Part shown: positions 7,890 to 16,734 of the stretch, piece after piece
Layout of the letters: each line of letters starts with the position of its first letter
How positions within the stretch are numbered: position 1 is the stretch's first letter
Source: Geodermatophilus sp. YIM 151500
GTDB lineage: Bacteria; Actinomycetota; Actinomycetes; Mycobacteriales; Geodermatophilaceae
NCBI RefSeq assembly: GCF_025716945.1
Contig: NZ_JAOVZT010000001.1
Location: 553,548-617,547 of the forward strand
Length of the DNA stretch: 64,000 nt
Direction: 5' to 3'
Notes under the pieces: model-generated
The model's database searches: none
The model's input: only the letters and a program-made list of their open reading frames with translations
Told to the model about the DNA's origin: nothing
Made by a program: the position numbers and the translations under genes

Positions 7890-9203
7890 TCATGCAGCGA
7901 CGGCGGGAAACACCACCAGCGATCCATCGCTACGCCGCTCGATGTCGATGGCGACGTCGGACCGGCCGGTCCCACCGGCGACGCCCTCACCCAACGCACG
8001 AAGGCGGTAGGCGCTCCTGAGCAGATCGTCCACGGCTCCCTGGGTCCACATCAGGCTGTGGAACCCACCGGAGGGCTTGAGCTTCAGGCTCGACAGCCGC
8101 AGGAGCACCGACGAGATGCCGCGCTCGAGCTCGTCGACGCGTCGCTCGTCGCCCTGCAGGGTCTGGAGGAAGGCCTTGAAGGGGTGGTTGGCACCCTCCT
8201 GCTGCGAGTGCTCGACGGCCTGGAGGACGAGCACGCGTCGCTTGAGCGCGATCGCCAGTCTCGCGATCTCCAGGTGGGCGCGGAAGGCGCCGCCGTCGCC
8301 GTCGATGCCAGGGAAGGCCTTCGTCAGGGACGCGATGTCGACCGGCCCGTCCGGCAGATCGGCGAGGGCGGTCTGCCACTTCCTCAGCCGGCTCCGTGTC
8401 TTCTCGATCGACGTGCCGATCGCGTGCACCGCCGAGTCGAGGCCGAGCGATGCTCCGATGCGGCCCTGGTCGAGCAGGACGGAGGTGGCCTTGTCAATGG
8501 CCTCGCGGCAGCCGCCGAGCTCGTCGCGCTCGTCGTCCAGCCGCGCCTCGTGCAGTCGCTCCAGCAGGTCGGTGATGCGTTCGACGGCCGCCTGCCGCTG
8601 GTGGTCGGCGTGCGCGCTGACGGCGACGGCCACGGCCATCAGCACCAGCGGCGCAGCCACCGTCGCGGCCCCCGCGCCGGCTGCGGCCACTCCTGCCGTC
8701 GCGGCCGAGCCCCCCGCCGCACCGGCCGCCGCCGCCTTGCCTGCGACGGGGACGAAGGTGGCGTGCGCTGCCACTCCGGCGGGTCCCATGAGAGCGCTGC
8801 GGACACCGCCGGCCACCTGCTTCGAGGGCATGGAGCGGATGAGCCCCTCGCCGAACTGGGCCGCCACCTTCGCCGGCACGACCATCCGGAAGAGCACCTC
8901 GCCGCTGCCCGAGACGACGTCGCGAGTCGGCGACGACGTGGCGGTCCGCGCCACGAGCTGCGACAACTCCTGCGCGAGCGGGCTGACCGCGGTCAGCGCG
9001 ATGCCACCGGAGCGTTCACGCTGCTCGGCGATGGGACGCGCTTCCAACGTCGCGATCGGGGTGTCCGCCATGGCCGCCAGGGCCGTTCGCAGCTCGGCGA
9101 GGCGCGCCGGTGTCATCACCTCGTCGGTCATCAGATCCGGGACGTCCACCTCCTCGGTGGCGAGCGTCCACACCGGCACGGGCTGGTTGCTGGCGGCAGT
9201 CAT
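7890..9203 (-). CDS. Unrecognised 437-residue protein with a central hydrophobic segment and helical C-terminal half
   Basis: I do not recognise a family. The ATG at 9203 is chosen because a strong ribosome-binding site (GGGGGAGGA) lies 7 bases upstream; the frame also extends to a GTG/ATG farther out. Residues about 115-150 form an ordered domain, followed near 165-215 by a long Ala/Gly-rich stretch ending in VAAPLVLMAVAVAVSAHAD, which could be a membrane hairpin. The remaining 220 residues are predicted helical and charged, with heptad-like spacing (ITDLLERLHEARLDDERDEL; ISSVLLRLSSLKLK). A hydrophobic hairpin beside a helical bundle is seen in some pore-forming or membrane-acting effectors, but this is only a resemblance. 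It stands alone between a toxin-antitoxin pair and an IS element. Confidence 0.7.
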   Translation of the reverse strand: MTAASNQPVPVWTLATEEVDVPDLMTDEVMTPARLAELRTALAAMADTPIATLEARPIAEQRERSGGIALTAVSPLAQELSQLVARTATSSPTRDVVSGSGEVLFRMVVPAKVAAQFGEGLIRSMPSKQVAGGVRSALMGPAGVAAHATFVPVAGKAAAAGAAGGSAATAGVAAAGAGAATVAAPLVLMAVAVAVSAHADHQRQAAVERITDLLERLHEARLDDERDELGGCREAIDKATSVLLDQGRIGASLGLDSAVHAIGTSIEKTRSRLRKWQTALADLPDGPVDIASLTKAFPGIDGDGGAFRAHLEIARLAIALKRRVLVLQAVEHSQQEGANHPFKAFLQTLQGDERRVDELERGISSVLLRLSSLKLKPSGGFHSLMWTQGAVDDLLRSAYRLRALGEGVAGGTGRSDVAIDIERRSDGSLVVFPAVAA

Positions 9204-9684
9204 GTCGTGGTCCTCCCCCGTGCGGACGCCGTGCGCGAGCGAGGCAGCAGGTGGCGTCACGGTCATCGGGGGTTGACGCTAGGTGCTCGCGCGGACGGCG
9301 GTGGGATCCCCAACCGCCGTGCAGGCGTGGCGACCTCGTGCGTCTCCGATGCCCCAGGCTCCCCGTCCGGGTGCGACGTCGTCGGGCTACCCACCTCCGG
9401 AGGTGAGCCGCCGGACGACGACCTCCTCTGACTGTGAGGCTGGCCGGGTCGGCTCACGGGTGATGGGCTGACGGTCGGCAGCAGTGGGCGTGACCCTTCG
9501 TCTGACTGGCTTCGTGCCTTTGACCGGACTTGTCCGCCTGCTGCTGCCGGCACCGGCCCGGCCGGAGACGTTGGCCTGATCAGGAGCTTGACCGCCAGTA
9601 GGCGCTGGCGTGTCTCATCACAGTCCTGCCATCTCCGCACCGGACCGGGACCTGCTGCGTCCCCCCGGTCAAGGAGAAGAACGC
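9204..9684. other. Intergenic: promoter of the leftward gene and left flank of the IS110 element
   Basis: This stretch holds the ribosome-binding site of the leftward 437-residue gene (9211-9219), about 330 bp without a supported gene, and the left end of the IS110 element, whose exact boundary cannot be fixed because IS110 members lack clear terminal inverted repeats. The transposase ribosome-binding site AAGGAG lies at 9671-9676. Confidence 0.45.
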
Positions 9685-10745
9685 ATGACCATGCTGGCAG
9701 AGCTGGTCGAGGTCGTCATCGGCGTCGACACCCACAGCCAGACCCACACCGCCGCGGTCCTCGACGCCCGCACCGGCGGCGTGCTGGCCCGCGCGACGGT
9801 GCCCGCCGATCCCGACGGCTACACCGCACTCGTCGCCCTGGCCGAGGCGCACGCCGGGCTGCGCGCCTGGGCGATGGAGGGCACCGGCGGCTACGGCGCC
9901 GGCCTGGCCCGGCACCTGGCCGACGCCGGCGAGCTGGTCGTCGAACTCGACCGGCCCAAGCGCCCGGCGCGGCGGGCCGGGGCGAAGTCCGATCCGATCG
10001 ACGCCGAGCGCGCCGCCCGCGACGCCCTCGCCCGCGGCCGGCTGGCCCAGCCCAAGACCGGCGCCGAGCGGGCCGCGCTGCAGATGCGCCTGACCGCCCG
10101 CCGCGCCGCGGTGGAGGCCGCCACCGCCGGCCAGCGGCAGCTGCTGGCGCTGGTCATCACCGCTCCCGAGGTGGTGCGGGCGCGGTTCCGCGGGCAGACC
10201 ACCCGCGCCATGATCGCTACCGCTGCGCGGCTGCGCCCGGGCGCCAGCAGCGGGGACGTCGAGGCCCTCACCGCGCTGACCGTGCTGCACGACCTCGCCG
10301 GGCGCATCCGCTTCCTCGAGGCCGAGGCGCTCGACCACGAGAAGGCCATCCGCGCCATCGTGCGGTCCTGGCGGCCAGACCTGCTCGAGCTGACCGGAGT
10401 CGGTCCGATCGTGGCCGCCACCGTGCTCACCGCCTGGTCCCACCCCGGCCGCTGCCGCGACGACGCCGCCTTCGCCATGCTCGCCGGCACCGCCCCCATC
10501 CCGGCGTCCTCGGGCAAGACCGTGCGCTACCGGCTCAACCGCTCCGGTGACCGCCAGCTCAACCGGGCCCTGCACACCGTCGTCCTCACCCGGCTGCAAC
10601 GCGACGAGCGCACCCGCGCCTACGCCGACCGCCGCCGAGCCGACGGCAAGACCGACCGCGAGATCAAGCGCTGCCTCAAGCGCTACATCGCCCGCGAGCT
10701 CGACCGACGCCTCGAATCACCACCGGAAGCGGCTTGACGTGTCAT
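9600..10745 (+). mobile_element. IS110-family insertion sequence
   Basis: The element consists of the DEDD transposase gene with short flanks. Its ends are approximate: both flanks show a CGTGTC(TC)AT-like string (about 9609-9618 and 10738-10746) but no clear inverted repeats or target duplication, as expected for IS110. The right end abuts a truncated UvrD-like helicase remnant, so insertion probably contributed to its loss. Confidence 0.75.
9685..10737 (+). CDS. IS110-family DEDD transposase
   Basis: A 350-residue transposase. The N-terminal half is the RuvC-like DEDD catalytic domain: EVVIGVDTHSQTHTAAVLD (first Asp), AWAMEGTGGYGAGLARHL (Glu), KSDPIDAERAARDALARG (Asp pair). The C-terminal half is the Transposase_20 domain: LTGVGPIVAATVLTAW, then FAMLAGTAPIPASSGKTVRY and NRSGDRQLNRALH with the conserved serine of the second active site. 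The ATG at 9685 follows an AAGGAG ribosome-binding site by 8 bases. The reading frame is complete, so the element may be active. IS110 enzymes of this kind are guided by a structured RNA from the element flanks; such an RNA could lie at 9600-9684 but was not resolved. Confidence 0.95.
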   Translation: MTMLAELVEVVIGVDTHSQTHTAAVLDARTGGVLARATVPADPDGYTALVALAEAHAGLRAWAMEGTGGYGAGLARHLADAGELVVELDRPKRPARRAGAKSDPIDAERAARDALARGRLAQPKTGAERAALQMRLTARRAAVEAATAGQRQLLALVITAPEVVRARFRGQTTRAMIATAARLRPGASSGDVEALTALTVLHDLAGRIRFLEAEALDHEKAIRAIVRSWRPDLLELTGVGPIVAATVLTAWSHPGRCRDDAAFAMLAGTAPIPASSGKTVRYRLNRSGDRQLNRALHTVVLTRLQRDERTRAYADRRRADGKTDREIKRCLKRYIARELDRRLESPPEAA

Positions 10746-10979
10746 AGGAGCGTCCCGCCGGATCAGGTCCAAGTCGCCCAATACGACGAGCAGGTCCCGC
10801 GCCCGCGACAGCCCGACGTAGAGCATCTTCCTGGCCAGCTCTTCGTCGCGAAAATCGTCGACGGCGAGCGCGACGGCCGACCACGGTGACGTCCCCGCTG
10901 GTCGTGAAAGTCCCGAAGGCAACAGCCGCAACGCCTTCCACGCCGAGCTGACAGAGGTTCGTCGACGCGCGGTCGCCAC
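10741..10979 (-). pseudogene. Remnant of a UvrD-like helicase C-terminus, truncated at the IS110 element
   Basis: On the minus strand the sequence VDDFRDEELARKMLYVGLSR, followed by ARDLLVVLGDLDL, is the characteristic motif V/VI region of UvrD/Rep-type helicases (UvrD_C_2 domain). Just upstream the frame is lost in low-quality sequence, and downstream it runs into the IS110 right end. No other part of the helicase remains, so it is a relic. Confidence 0.75.
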
Positions 10980-11076
10980 CGCGAACGCACTACCCGTGGT
11001 GCCCGATTCGCGCGTCGGTGGCCGCTAGCCGAGTGGCGATACCAGCCGACGGTGGCGTTCCGGTTACGGTCCGTCC

Positions 11077-14000
11077 GTGGGAGACCTGGCGCCAGGGCTG
11101 TACGAACACCTGCTGACGGCGGCACTGCACGGTCGGTTAGCGAGCACGGACCCGGAGCTGGTGTCCCTCGGCGAGCCCGACCCGGTCGATGCGCACGAGG
11201 CGCTCACCCGCCACGTCGCCGCGCTGGTGTCACGGGCCCTGCGCATCGCCGGCGGCAATGACCGGGCAGCGGTCCAGCGACAGGTGCACCTGGCCAACGA
11301 GATGGTCAAGGCCATCACCGCCCTGGCGCCCGACGCGGCCACCGCGAGCGACGACATCGTCGAGTCGCCGCGAACGCTCCTCGCCATCGCCCCGCCCGCG
11401 ACCACGCCCGGGCCGACGTCCTTCCCCGAGCGGCCCGCCGTCCCCCTGTCCACCAGCGCCCTGCTGGTCAACGGTCGCGGTCAACCGGGCATCGGCTTCG
11501 AGGTCGCCCGCGAGCTCGCCTCCGCGGACTCGGTGGACCTCCTCTGCGCCTTCATTAAGTGGCAGGGCCTGCGCGTGATCGAGAAGCAGCTTGGCGACAT
11601 GCGCGAGCGCGGCGGCCGACTGAAGGTCATCACCACCACGTACCTGGGCGCGACCGACCAGCGGGCGCTCGACCGCCTCGTCGAGCTCGGCGCCGAGGTC
11701 AAGGTCTCGTACGAGACGCGCACGACGCGGCTGCACGCCAAGGCCTGGCTGTTCCACCGCGCCACGGGTCTCTCGACGGCCTACGTCGGCTCGTCCGACC
11801 TCTCCCGCAACGCGCTGACCGACGGCCTCGAGTGGAACGTGCGGCTGTCCAACGTCGAGCAGGCGCACCTGCTCACCACCTTCGCCGAGACCTTCGACTC
11901 CTACTGGCTCGACCCGTCGTTCGAGACCTACGACCCGCACCGCGACGGCGACCGGCTCCGCGAGGCACTAGCCGCCGAGCGCGGCGGCCCATCGGACCTC
12001 CCGATCGAGATCACCACGCTCGACGTCCGCCCCTTCGGCTACCAGCGGGAGATCCTCGAAGCGCTCGATGCCGAGCGCAGCGTCCACGACCGGTGGCGCA
12101 GCCTCGTGGTGATGGCGACCGGCACCGGCAAGACGATCGTCTCCGCGCTGGACTACCGGCGGCTGCGGGACAGCGGCACGGCCGACCGCCTGCTGTTCGT
12201 CGCCCACCGCGAGGAGCTGTTGTCCCAGAGCCTGTCGACGTTCCGGCACGTGCTGCGCCAGGGCGACTTCGGTGAGCTGTTCGTCGGCGGGCAGCGTCCG
12301 CGCGAGTGGCGCCACGTGTTCGCGTCGATCCAGTCGCTTCACCAGATCGACCTCGCCGACCTCGACCCGCGCCATTTCGACGTGGTCGTCGTGGACGAGT
12401 TCCACCACGCTGAGGCGGTCACCTACCGGCGGCTGCTCGAGCACATGCAACCCGCCGTCCTGCTCGGGCTGACCGCGACGCCCGAGCGCACCGACGGCGC
12501 CGACGTGCGGACTTGGTTCGACGGGCGCATCGCCGTCGAACGGCGGCTCTGGGAGGCGCTGGAGCAGGGCTTGCTCGCGCCGTTCCAGTACTTCGGCATC
12601 CACGACGACGTCGCGCTCGACCAGCTGCGGTGGAAGCGCGGCCGCGGCTACGACGTCGCGGAGCTGACGAAGGTCTACACCGGTGACGACCACCGCGTCC
12701 GGCTCGTCCTGCAGGCGGTCAAGGACAAGGTCGAGGACGCCGGCAGGATGCGGGCGCTCGGCTTCTGCGTCAGCGTCCAGCACGCGCAGTACATGGCCGA
12801 GCGGTTCTCCCGGGCCGGCATCCCCAGCCGCGCGGTGACGTCGAGTCGACCCGCGAGGAGCGCGCGGCGGCGGGGCCGCTCTGCGCGACCGGACGGTCAA
12901 TGTCCTGTTCACCGTCGACCTGTTCAACGAGGGCCTCGACATCCCGACCGTCGACACGGTGCTGTTCCTCCGCCCCACCGAGAGCGCGACGGTGTTCCTG
13001 CAGCAGCTGGGCCGCGGGCTGCGGCTGGCCGAGGACAAGGCGTGCCTGACCGTGCTGGACTTCATCGGCGCCCAGCACCGGGAGTTCCGCTTCGACCTGC
13101 GCTTCCGTGAGCTGACCGGCAGCTCGCGCCGAGGTCTGCAACGCGACGTCGAAGCCGGCTTCCCCACCCTGCCGGCGGGCTGCCACATTGAGCTGGACCG
13201 GGTGGCGCAGCAGGTCGTCATCGACAGCATCAAGCAGTCGCTCACCGTGTCCTGGAAGGGGCTGGTCAGCGAGGCCACGAGCCTGCAGTCGCCCTCGCTG
13301 GCCGAGTTCCTCGAGGAGACCGGGGTCGAGGTGGAGGACCTGTACCGCGGGAACGGCCGCAGCTGGCTGGACCTCAAGCGGGCCGCCAGCTGGGACGAGG
13401 AGGAGCCGGGCCCGGACGACGCGGCGCTCGGTGCCGCATTCGGCCGCATGCTGCACGTCGATGACCTGGAGCGACTGCAGCTCTTCCGGTCGCTGACGCG
13501 GGACGACGCCGCGGGGCAGCGGAACGCTCGCCTCCGCCGCCTGGTCGCGATGCTGCACTTCTCGCTCTACGGCTCGCGGACGCCGTTCAGCAGCGTCGAG
13601 GCGTCAGTCGCGCGGTTGCTCGCGAACCGGGGCCGCGCCGACGAGCTCGTCGAGCTCAGCGGTGTGCTGCACGAGCGCATCCAGCGCGTGACCCCGCCGC
13701 TGGGTGAAGCGAGTGACCGGCCCCTGCACGTCCACGCGCGGTACAGCCGCGACGAGGCCCTGGCGGCCTTCGGGTTGGAGAACCTCAACGGCACCTGGGG
13801 CTCGGGCGTGCGCTGGGTGAAGGGCGACCGGGCCGACGTCTTCTTCGTGACGCTGGAGAAGACCGAGGCGCACTTCTCCCCCACCACGATGTACGCCGAC
13901 CACGCCATCACTCCGACGCTGTTCCAGTGGGAGTCACAGAACGCGACGGCCGCGGTGTCCCCGACCGGGCAGCGCTACGTCCACCACCGGGAGATGGGGT

Positions 14001-14182
14001 CGTCCGTGCACATGTTCGTGCGGGAGACCAAGACGGCGGACGGGACTCTGGGCACGCCGCCATACCTCTACGCCGGGCCCATGTCCTACCTGTCCCACAC
14101 CGGCGAGCATCCGATGCGCGTCCTCTGGCAGCTGGACCATGCCCTGCCTGCAGACGTCTTCCACGCCGCCAAGGTTGCGTGA
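11077..14182 (+). pseudogene. PLD-like nuclease / DEAD helicase / DUF3427 protein, disrupted by two closely spaced frameshifts
   Basis: The gene encodes about 1035 residues if the frame is restored. An N-terminal phospholipase-D-like domain (residues about 130-280) shows LHAKAWLFHRATGL and VGSSDLSRNAL. An SF2 helicase follows: MATGTGKT (Walker A), VVVDEFHHAE (DExH), LLGLTATPERTDG (motif III), LFNEGLDIPTVDTVLFLRPT and FLQQLGRGLRL (motifs V and VI). The C-terminal 500 residues match DUF3427. The frame that starts at 11077 fails after RAVTS near 12843; a middle frame reads STREERAAA, and the final frame resumes at about 12878. Two single-base changes within about 40 bp of GC-rich sequence could be real decay or assembly error. 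It converges on a GIY-YIG gene across a shared hairpin. Confidence 0.85.
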
Positions 14183-14183
14183 G

Positions 14184-14204
14184 CTAGTGCTGCGGCTGCA
14201 CTAG
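14184..14204. terminator. Perfect hairpin shared by two convergent genes
   Basis: CTAGTGC at 14184-14190 and GCACTAG at 14198-14204 form a 7-bp perfect stem with a 7-base loop. It starts one base after the stop of the DUF3427 helicase gene and includes the stop codon of the GIY-YIG gene on the other strand, as expected for a bidirectional terminator. There is no U-tract. Confidence 0.55.
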
Positions 14205-15028
14205 TTGGCGTTGAGGCCGAACCGCCGCGTGAGCAGCTTGAACTTCCAGTACGACTCGATCTGCTCGATGGTGTCGTCGGGGGTATTGCCGTCGACGACT
14301 TCCAGCACCGACACCTGGTAGTTGCGGCGGCCGTGCCGGGCTACGGCCTTGAGGCGGACGTCGCCGCCGTCACCGCCGTTGGCGTACTCCAGCCAGCGGC
14401 CGAGCAGGCTGTCGGCACCCTTCGCCGAGCCGACGTACTGTAGTCCGGACTCGACGTCGACCAGCAGGTACACCCCCTTCACGGTGCGCAGCACCTGCTG
14501 CCAGCCGTGCGGGAGGGTGGGGATGTCGTCGACCGGCCGGACGAACTCGCGGAACCCAGGGAAACGGGGTTCGTACTGCTCGGCGATCTCGAGGACCGGC
14601 TTGGGCTGGTTGGCAGCTCGCTGGACCCAGCTTCGAGTGCCGGCGCCCCAGTCGATGACGATCTTGTCGGTGTAGTCGCCGAGTCGCCCGAGCAGCCGCA
14701 GGTCGTAGTCGTGGTAGCCGGACACGTCGCCGCCGGTCAGGACGTCGACGGTGCCCGCCGGGCAGGTGGTGACGCCGGCGACCTTGTAGAGGCCGACGAA
14801 CACGGTCTTCCGGGCCTCGGTCACGATGAAGCTGGCGAGCAGGTCGCCCACGTCGAACAGGTTGCGCTGCTGGACGCTCTGGTACCGCTCGAACGCGGAT
14901 CTGTCGCTTCGCCAGGCCTCGTAGAGCCGGCCGGGCTTCAGCCGGTTGTCCTGGTGCCGGACCAGGCGGACCTGCGCCGACTTTATGCCCTCGAGGGACA
15001 GCAGGTCGTTGAACGTCAGCATCGGCAT
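14201..15028 (-). CDS. GIY-YIG nuclease-domain protein
   Basis: A 275-residue protein. The first 160 residues are an unassigned domain (MLTFNDLLSLEGI at the start, RKTVFVGLYKVAG in the middle). From about residue 185 there is a GIY-YIG catalytic module: KGVYLLVDVESGLQYVGSAK (variant of the GIY...YIG strands), then DSLLGRWLEYAN with the catalytic-type Arg, VRLKAVARHGRRNYQVSVLE, and the IEQIESYWKFKL segment with a Glu. Related proteins are standalone nucleases of uncertain role. It converges with the PLD-DEAD-DUF3427 gene, ending 18 bp away. Confidence 0.85.
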   Translation of the reverse strand: MPMLTFNDLLSLEGIKSAQVRLVRHQDNRLKPGRLYEAWRSDRSAFERYQSVQQRNLFDVGDLLASFIVTEARKTVFVGLYKVAGVTTCPAGTVDVLTGGDVSGYHDYDLRLLGRLGDYTDKIVIDWGAGTRSWVQRAANQPKPVLEIAEQYEPRFPGFREFVRPVDDIPTLPHGWQQVLRTVKGVYLLVDVESGLQYVGSAKGADSLLGRWLEYANGGDGGDVRLKAVARHGRRNYQVSVLEVVDGNTPDDTIEQIESYWKFKLLTRRFGLNAN

Positions 15029-15051
15029 CCCCCGGCTGGGCCGCGCCTGGG

Positions 15052-15222
15052 TCAGCGGCTCTCGTCGTCCCGCGGAGAAACTGCCGGCACCGCGGGCCGC
15101 CGGCGCGAGAAGCCGGGGTCGAACCGCTGGGTCATGTCCAGCTCGCCGGGGTCGGCGGCAGCGTGCCGCCCGGGCACGGGCATCTTGAACTCGGCGGTCT
15201 CATCCGTGAAGTGCTTGGCCAC
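15052..15222 (-). CDS. Small hypothetical protein (56 residues)
   Basis: A short frame beginning GTG at 15222 reads VAKHFTDETAEFKMPVPGRH, ends SPRDDESR with a TGA, and lies 23 bp upstream of the GIY-YIG start, in the same direction. Composition and codon use look coding (charged, few repeats, third positions G/C), but there is no strong ribosome-binding site and no recognised domain. It could be the first gene of a two-gene operon with the GIY-YIG gene, or a chance frame. Confidence 0.4.
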   Translation of the reverse strand: MAKHFTDETAEFKMPVPGRHAAADPGELDMTQRFDPGFSRRRPAVPAVSPRDDESR

Positions 15223-15329
15223 GGCCCCACGCTACGAAGCGGAACCGGTTCAGTGCGGTAGGCGCGAGAGGCGTCCCGCGCGGCTGGGACCAGAAGGGCG
15301 CCTGTGGTCGATTTGTCGACTTGTCCCCG

Positions 15330-16140
15330 GGTCGATCGGCCAGCGGCAGCGTGATCAACGAGGGTGCGGCGCCCCCGTGGCTGATCCGATGGTGGGTCGG
15401 CAGCCCGTGCGAGGACTGACCGACCGGCTCGCCGGTGCCGAGATTGCGCGCGTACCTCCGGATGGGCACCGCCGGAGACCTGCAGCCGGACCCGCCGCCG
15501 GCCCGGAAGTGCTGCGCGGTGTCGGGCAGCGTCGTCTCCACCACCCGCTCCCCCTTGACCGGCTCCTCCCCCGGCGCGGGGTCGAGCCGGACCAGCCGGT
15601 CGGTGATGTTGACCGACTTCCCGTTCAGGCCGACGTCACACAGACGCACGAACACGTCGGCGTACGGGTTGTCCGACTCGACGAACAGCCGGACACGCAC
15701 CTCGACCGGTTTTCGGAGCGGCGGCGTGGTGAAGCTGCGGACGTCGTCGCGCGCCTCCAGCTCCGTGTTGTCACGCGGGCCGGCGCCCCGCGCGAGCACG
15801 CGGCCGCCAACCGACGGCGTGGGGTCCATGGGGTCGTAGCGGAACGTCGTGGCCGAGGCCTGGGCCGGCGGGTGGTCCTGCAGACGTCCGTCCGACGCCA
15901 GGAACCAGGTGCGGTCGGTGGTGGCCGACGGCCAGTCGGGCAGCTTGCGCCAGGTGCGCGCGACGGTGACGTAGACGCGGACGCGGCTCTCTCGCGGCGG
16001 CACGGGGTCGGCCCCGGAGATCGGCAGGTGAGTGTTCAGCCAGGCGAGGCTCTTGACCGCCGACACCGCCGGGTCGATGGTGAGGTGCGCCCACGGGAGG
16101 ATCGTCATCCCGACGTCGACCCCGCGGTCGCGCAGCGTGC
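15330..16140 (-). pseudogene. C-terminal remnant of a CocE/NonD-family hydrolase
   Basis: The minus-strand reading shows the non-catalytic jelly-roll domain (PepX_C) of CocE/X-Pro dipeptidyl-peptidase hydrolases: VGMTILPWAHLTIDPAV, RVRVYVTVARTWRKLPDWPS, FRYDPMDPTPSVGG, then VRVRLFVESDNPYADVFVRL and RRYARNLGTGEPVG. The alpha/beta-hydrolase half with the catalytic serine is missing. Around 15485-15515 the frame slips and returns (two compensating indels within HFRAG...RYARN). The remnant ends abruptly at about 16140, where an unrelated plus-strand fragment begins. Confidence 0.75.
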
Positions 16141-16142
16141 CG

Positions 16143-16295
16143 CGCGGCTGGCTGGCGCGCGAGAAGGGGATGTCGGTCGAGGAGGCAACGGCGCTCGTGG
16201 CCGAGCGCTGGCCGCACCTGGGTCTGTGGAACCAGAGCTTCACCGCCGCGCTCGAGCGCCTTGCCACGCAATCCCACGACGACGGGCAGCGATGA
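16143..16295 (+). pseudogene. Possible C-terminal fragment of a dual-specificity phosphatase-like protein
   Basis: The plus strand reads RGWLAREKGMSVEEATALVA, then ERWPHLGLWNQSFTAALERL, to a TGA at 16293-16295. The GMSVEEA...V..RWP pattern resembles the helices that follow the P-loop in dual-specificity or tyrosine phosphatases. The catalytic HCxxGxxR part would lie upstream but has been replaced by the CocE remnant. The resemblance is modest. Confidence 0.35.
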
Positions 16296-16734
16296 ACGCC
16301 ATCGACTTCGCGAGGTCTGCCGGCAGATCACCGTACGCGTCGCCGAGTGGACGACTGCCTCCAGCGGCTGATGCCACTCTGTCGGACCCCTCGCCTAGCC
16401 TTAGCCGCGGCCACTTGATCGCGCCGGCAGAACGATGATCCACTGCCTCAGTCAGGCGTCCGTCCGCGCTCCGACCCGCCGACACCCCCGGAGACCACCC
16501 CTCCCTCACGACTGAAGGAAGCGAGCAGCACGAACACGGAGTCGGCGGCGGCGCAACGACCGCCGGCCAACGCAGGTCACAGCATGTGTGGCTGCAGACG
16601 AGACGGCGGGTCCCCCACAGGGCGACCTAGGCCTCGACTACGTTGGACACCGTGCACGGCCGACCGTTTTCCGTAACAGACGAGATAAGCAATCCCCACC
16701 GTGCCATTAGTTTGTCATAGTCGAGGGGAATACG
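16296..16734. other. Intergenic; leader of the methyltransferase operon with a long inverted repeat
   Basis: No gene is supported in these 440 bp. Base composition shifts toward A/T from about 16650 onward, marking the left edge of the transferred block. CCTCGACTA at 16632-16640 is the exact complement of TAGTCGAGG at 16718-16726, the latter including the GAGGGG ribosome-binding site of the cytosine methyltransferase (GTG at 16735). If transcription starts before 16632, the leader could fold over the ribosome-binding site. Confidence 0.45.

Noticed and set aside
14507..16438. Plus-strand open frame of 643 residues
   Set aside because: It runs antisense through the GIY-YIG gene and the CocE remnant, both of which have recognisable sequence on the minus strand.
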